From Patescibacteria group bacterium (lineage in GTDB: Bacteria; Patescibacteriota; Gracilibacteria; JAHISY01): DNA of 8,310 nucleotides. The DNA lies in the NCBI GenBank assembly GCA_018817365.1, contig JAHISY010000019.1, positions 1 through 8,310 of the forward strand, given 5' to 3'. The notes below the pieces were generated by a model. It saw only the letters and a program-made list of their open reading frames with translations, searched no databases and was not told the origin of the DNA. How positions within the stretch are numbered: position 1 is the first letter of the stretch; each line of letters opens with the position of its first letter. Made by a program: the position numbers and the translations under genes. This document shows, in pieces, positions 5,629-8,310 of the stretch.

Positions 5629-6183
5629 ATGTTCCCTGTCCCCGATAATGTCTTCTTCACAAAAGGCGTTGGCGTGCATACTGAGAAACTTCAATCGTTT
5701 GAATTAGCTCTCCGTCATGCCGACATCGAACAACAAAATCTTGTTATGGTTTCCTCGATTTTTCCACCCCACTGCAAAATTATTACTCGTAAAGAAGGAT
5801 TGAACCGTCTTAGAGCCGGAGCGATTAATTTTTGCGTAATGGCGCGAGCCGAGACGAGTGAGCCAGGTCGCGTGATCAGCGCAAGTGTCGGTCTCGCCCG
5901 ACCAGTCGACAAGAACCGCTACGGCTATCTTTCCGAACACCACGGCTACGGCATGAATAGCAGAAACAGCAGTGAGTACGCCGAAGACTTGGCTGCCACC
6001 ATGCTGGCGACCACGTTGGGTATTCCTTTTAATTCAGATGATGCATGGAATGAGCGCAAACAGGTTTACCAAACCAGCAAATTGATTATTGACAGCCGCT
6101 CTGTCACTGCCTCTATCAAAGGTGATCCGAAAGGTCGCTGGACTTGCGCCATCGCCGCCGCCGTCTTTCTTTTCAAAGATTAG
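5629..6183 (+). CDS. pdaD: Pyruvoyl-dependent arginine decarboxylase
   Basis: This enzyme converts L-arginine to agmatine and CO2, the first step of putrescine synthesis. It uses a pyruvoyl group made by self-cleavage instead of pyridoxal phosphate. The 184 residues match the bacterial branch of the family. NLVMVSSIFPPHC (37-49) holds the cleavage site: by comparison with the Methanocaldococcus enzyme, the chain should break between S42 and S43. S43 then becomes the pyruvoyl residue, and N37 corresponds to the conserved active-site Asn. GYLSEHHGYG (99-108) contains E103, matching the essential proton-donor Glu. YAEDLAATMLATTLGIPF and WTCAIAAAVFLF near the C-terminus are also typical. The chosen ATG gives MFPVPDNVFFTKGVGVH, the usual start of this branch. 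There is no Shine-Dalgarno sequence. The next gene begins 30 bp downstream, and the set ends with an agmatinase that uses this enzyme's product. Confidence 0.95.
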   Translation: MFPVPDNVFFTKGVGVHTEKLQSFELALRHADIEQQNLVMVSSIFPPHCKIITRKEGLNRLRAGAINFCVMARAETSEPGRVISASVGLARPVDKNRYGYLSEHHGYGMNSRNSSEYAEDLAATMLATTLGIPFNSDDAWNERKQVYQTSKLIIDSRSVTASIKGDPKGRWTCAIAAAVFLFKD

Positions 6184-6213
6184 GATCTTCTTCAAAGGAT
6201 TAATTCTTTTAAA

Positions 6214-7185
6214 ATGTCAATTACAAAATTTATTGAAAAAAACTTTAAACACTTCAATTCGCGAGAATTAGTGGACGCCGCAAAAGCTTATAAAATACAT
6301 CTCGAATCTGGAGGCAAAATGATGATTACGCTTGCCGGAGCTATGAGCACTGCCGAACTTGGAATTAGTTTGGCTGAGATGATTCGAAAAGATAAAGTTC
6401 ACGCAATCGCAACCACGGGTGCGAATTTAGAAGAGGATGTTTTTAATTTGATCGCGCACGATTTTTATAAATTAGTGCCAAATTACCGCGATTTGAATCC
6501 GGCAGACGAAGCTAATTTGTTGGCAAGGCATTTAAATCGCGTTACCGATACCTGTATCCCGGAAGAAGAAGCTTTTCGCCGAATTGAAAAAGTAATTCTA
6601 AATGAGTGGATGACCGCCGACGATTCAGGCAAGCGTTATTTTCCGCACGAATTTATGTATCGGATTTTGCGCAGCAAAAAATTAGTAAAACATTACCAGA
6701 TCGATCCGAAGAATAGTTGGCTGCTGGCTGCCTGCAAAAAAAACTTGCCAATTTTTGTACCTGGCTGGGAAGACTCGACACTGGGAAATATTTATTCCGC
6801 ACATGTAATAAGTGGTGACATCAAAAAAGTGCATACAGTACGAACTGGCATCGAATATATGACTGAACTTGCCAACTGGTACACAAATACAGCTAAACAA
6901 GAATCTACGATTGGATTCTTCCAAATCGGCGGTGGCATTGCCGGCGATTTCCCAATTTGCCTCGTGCCGATGCTCCATCAAGATTTGCGACGCACCGATA
7001 CTCCACTTTGGGGATATTTTTGCCAAATTTCAGATAGTACGACAAGTTATGGAAGCTACTCCGGCGCCGTGCCAAATGAGAAAATTACTTGGGGAAAACT
7101 TGGTGTCAATACGCCTAAATTTATGATTGAATCAGATGCATCTATCGTGGCGCCGCTGATATTTGCCTATGTTTTGGGTAAATAA
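6214..7185 (+). CDS. Deoxyhypusine synthase-like protein (probable polyamine synthase)
   Basis: This belongs to the deoxyhypusine synthase family, NAD-dependent enzymes that move an aminobutyl group from spermidine onto a lysine or amine. The 323 residues are full length. TTGANLEEDVF (67-77) matches the eukaryotic TTAGGVEEDL segment; FFQIGGGIAGDFP (235-247) is the glycine-rich NAD region. DSTTSYGSYSGAVPNEKITWGKL (274-296, written here by its landmarks SYSGA and WGK) carries K295, equivalent to the catalytic lysine of human DHS. The histidine pair that follows the GGG in eukaryotic DHS is absent, replaced by AGDFP, as in the bacterial DHS-like branch. Bacteria have no eIF5A, so the acceptor is probably a free amine, for example putrescine to give homospermidine. 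The location between arginine decarboxylase and agmatinase supports a polyamine role, but the exact substrate is inferred. An AAAGGA lies 14 nt before the ATG, too far for a normal ribosome site. The next start is only 8 bp after the stop. Confidence 0.9.
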   Translation: MSITKFIEKNFKHFNSRELVDAAKAYKIHLESGGKMMITLAGAMSTAELGISLAEMIRKDKVHAIATTGANLEEDVFNLIAHDFYKLVPNYRDLNPADEANLLARHLNRVTDTCIPEEEAFRRIEKVILNEWMTADDSGKRYFPHEFMYRILRSKKLVKHYQIDPKNSWLLAACKKNLPIFVPGWEDSTLGNIYSAHVISGDIKKVHTVRTGIEYMTELANWYTNTAKQESTIGFFQIGGGIAGDFPICLVPMLHQDLRRTDTPLWGYFCQISDSTTSYGSYSGAVPNEKITWGKLGVNTPKFMIESDASIVAPLIFAYVLGK

Positions 7186-7193
7186 TATTTTCA

Positions 7194-8087
7194 TTGTTGC
7201 TTAAATTCGTTCCTAAATCTCGTTCTTTTCTTGGTTGTGATGTCGATTTCAAACCAACAGAAAAATCCAAAGCTATAGTAATCCCTTGCGGAATTGAAGC
7301 TTCGGTGAGTTATGGCAGCGGCGCCAAAAAAGGACCGGCTGCAATCATATCTGCCAGCCAGCAGGTTGAGCTTTTTGACGAAGAATTTTGGCAGGAACCT
7401 TATCGGCAGTATGGTGTGGCTACTTTAGAAAAATTCCCTTTCAAAAAATCTTTCCCTGCCGCGCTTGCGCAAATTACCGAAATTGTCGGTCAGGTTTTGG
7501 CGGAAAATAAATTTCCGCTAATTCTCGGCGGTGAGCACTCTCTCACTCCTGCGGCAGTAAAAGCATTCACAAAAAAATTCGGCGAAATTTCAATTCTGCA
7601 TTTCGATGCGCATGCGGATTTGCGCGACGGTTATCTCGGCGAAAAATTTTCCCACGCCGCCGCCATTCGCCGCTGTCTCGACAATTCCCAAGTGGTCAAA
7701 GTGGTCTCGGTGGGGGTTCGCTCGATCTCGGCAGAAGAAATTCCTTTTCTAGAAGCTAATCCTCAGCGGATTCAGATTTTTTGGACCAAGGATAAATCTC
7801 ATTGGCGATTAGCCGAAATCCTAAAAGCCTTACCCGCCCAACGACCGGTCTATCTTTCTTTTGACCTCGATGCCTTTGATCCGAGCCTGTTGCCCGCTAC
7901 CGGCACACCTGAACCCGGCGGATTATTTTGGGACGAAGCGCTCACGCTAATTCGCGAGATTGCCAAAAACAGGAATATCATCGGCGCGGATATTGTCGAG
8001 CTAGCTCCGATCAAAAATCTGCCTGCCTCCGAATTCATCGCTGCGAAGCTGGCTTACAAGGTTTTGAACTACGCATTGCGAGAGTGA
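7194..8087 (+). CDS. speB: Agmatinase/ureohydrolase family enzyme
   Basis: This is a binuclear-manganese ureohydrolase; in this setting it most likely hydrolyses agmatine to putrescine and urea. All expected metal ligands are visible in the 297 residues: LGGEHSLT (H115), HFDAHADLRD (D138, H140, D142) and LSFDLDAFDPSLLPATGTPEPGG (by landmarks, D224 and D226). GADIVELAP (264-272) is also typical. Arginase and formiminoglutamase share these motifs, so family membership is certain and the agmatine specificity rests mainly on the adjacent arginine decarboxylase. The start is TTG at 7194 (or the next TTG at 7197). An in-frame TAA at 7179-7181 rules out anything much earlier, and no in-frame ATG lies near the N-terminus. 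It follows the preceding stop by 8 bp with no Shine-Dalgarno sequence, suggesting translational coupling in one operon. Confidence 0.93.
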   Translation: MLLKFVPKSRSFLGCDVDFKPTEKSKAIVIPCGIEASVSYGSGAKKGPAAIISASQQVELFDEEFWQEPYRQYGVATLEKFPFKKSFPAALAQITEIVGQVLAENKFPLILGGEHSLTPAAVKAFTKKFGEISILHFDAHADLRDGYLGEKFSHAAAIRRCLDNSQVVKVVSVGVRSISAEEIPFLEANPQRIQIFWTKDKSHWRLAEILKALPAQRPVYLSFDLDAFDPSLLPATGTPEPGGLFWDEALTLIREIAKNRNIIGADIVELAPIKNLPASEFIAAKLAYKVLNYALRE

Positions 8088-8110
8088 TCCTCGATAAAAC
8101 TGTCAGTAGC

Positions 8111-8128
8111 TATTTTTTGCAAAAAATA
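8111..8128. repeat. 18-bp perfect AT palindrome after the polyamine operon
   Basis: TATTTTTTGCAAAAAATA is fully self-complementary and lies 23 bp after the agmatinase stop. A short weak hairpin, CTTTC/GAAAG (8136-8150), followed by AAAATTTTT, comes next. Either could contribute to transcription termination, but neither is a strong intrinsic terminator. Confidence 0.45.
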
Positions 8129-8183
8129 ATTTACCTTTCTCTCTGAAAGAAAATTTTTGTGCTGCATAGGTTCAGATACATCC

Positions 8184-8216
8184 TGGACTGTGAACTAACC
8201 AAATAATCACAGTCCA
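8184..8216. repeat. 10-bp perfect stem-loop before the last reading frame
   Basis: TGGACTGTGA (8184-8193) and TCACAGTCCA (8207-8216) pair perfectly around a 13-nt loop. The loop and right arm include AATAAT (8202-8207), five of six matches to a -10. The stem ends 1 nt before a candidate GTG start at 8218. It could be an operator dyad over a promoter, or an RNA hairpin that masks the start. There is no T-tract, so a terminator is unlikely. Confidence 0.6.
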
Positions 8217-8217
8217 A

Positions 8218-8310
8218 GTGCCCACAATCTTCATCGGACGTTGGATCCGCGGAGCTGGTAAATTCCTCCGTATGGGAACCACTGAACTCACCAAAACTCC
8301 TGTTGAACAA
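8218..8310 (+). CDS. Start of an unrecognised protein, cut by right edge
   Basis: A frame open to the window end reads VPTIFIGRWIRGAGKFLRMG followed by TTELTKTPVEQ. An in-frame TGA at 8191-8193 sets the upstream limit. GTG at 8218 is the first usual start codon; ATG at 8272 is the alternative. Many third positions are C (ATC, TTC, CTC, CGC, ACC), which looks coding. I do not recognise the family. The minus strand is also open through this stretch, so an antisense gene end cannot be excluded. Confidence 0.35.
   Translation, partial: MPTIFIGRWIRGAGKFLRMGTTELTKTPVEQ

Noticed and set aside
6682..7026. 114-codon minus-strand frame opposite the DHS-like gene
   Set aside because: It is antisense to the conserved catalytic half of the DHS-like enzyme and shows no protein family features.

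Overview
The window looks like chromosomal DNA from a bacterium with a small, streamlined genome, most likely a member of the Candidate Phyla Radiation (Patescibacteria). That placement is an inference from four things. Housekeeping genes stand outside their usual operons: nusA has no rimP or infB beside it, and rpoD has no dnaG. Intergenic DNA is AT-rich and dotted with imperfect G/C-rich inverted repeats. A small eight-cysteine lipoprotein is present. No start codon in the window has a convincing Shine-Dalgarno sequence. TGA is used as an ordinary stop (agmatinase), which argues against the UGA-recoding Gracilibacteria/Absconditabacteria. No rRNA or tRNA was seen, so the phylum is not settled.

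Left block (1-4831) is on the minus strand. In transcription order it holds nusA, aroE, rpoD, a short cysteine-rich lipoprotein gene and dnaB, which runs off the left edge. These are transcription elongation, aromatic biosynthesis, the primary sigma factor and the replicative helicase. nusA and rpoD carry the same promoter: TTGCTT, 17 bp, TAAAAT. dnaB has an extended -10 so close to its ATG that its mRNA should be nearly leaderless. The lipoprotein gene appears to be split by a one-base difference in an A7 run inside its signal-peptide region.

Middle (4832-5628) is about 800 bp between the divergent nusA and pdaD genes. It contains no credible gene. It is packed with hairpins, a perfect 32-bp palindrome, four copies of CGGAGATTTG, and a 15-bp inverted-repeat pair enclosing about 200 bp. 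Most of it lies outside both predicted flanking transcripts.

Right block (5629-8087, plus strand) is a compact polyamine operon: pyruvoyl-dependent arginine decarboxylase (arginine to agmatine), a deoxyhypusine-synthase-like enzyme, and an agmatinase/ureohydrolase (agmatine to putrescine plus urea). Bacteria lack eIF5A, so the middle enzyme probably uses DHS chemistry to make a free polyamine such as homospermidine. After the operon come a perfect 18-bp AT palindrome, a 10-bp-stem hairpin, and the first 31 codons of an unrecognised reading frame that leaves the window on the right.
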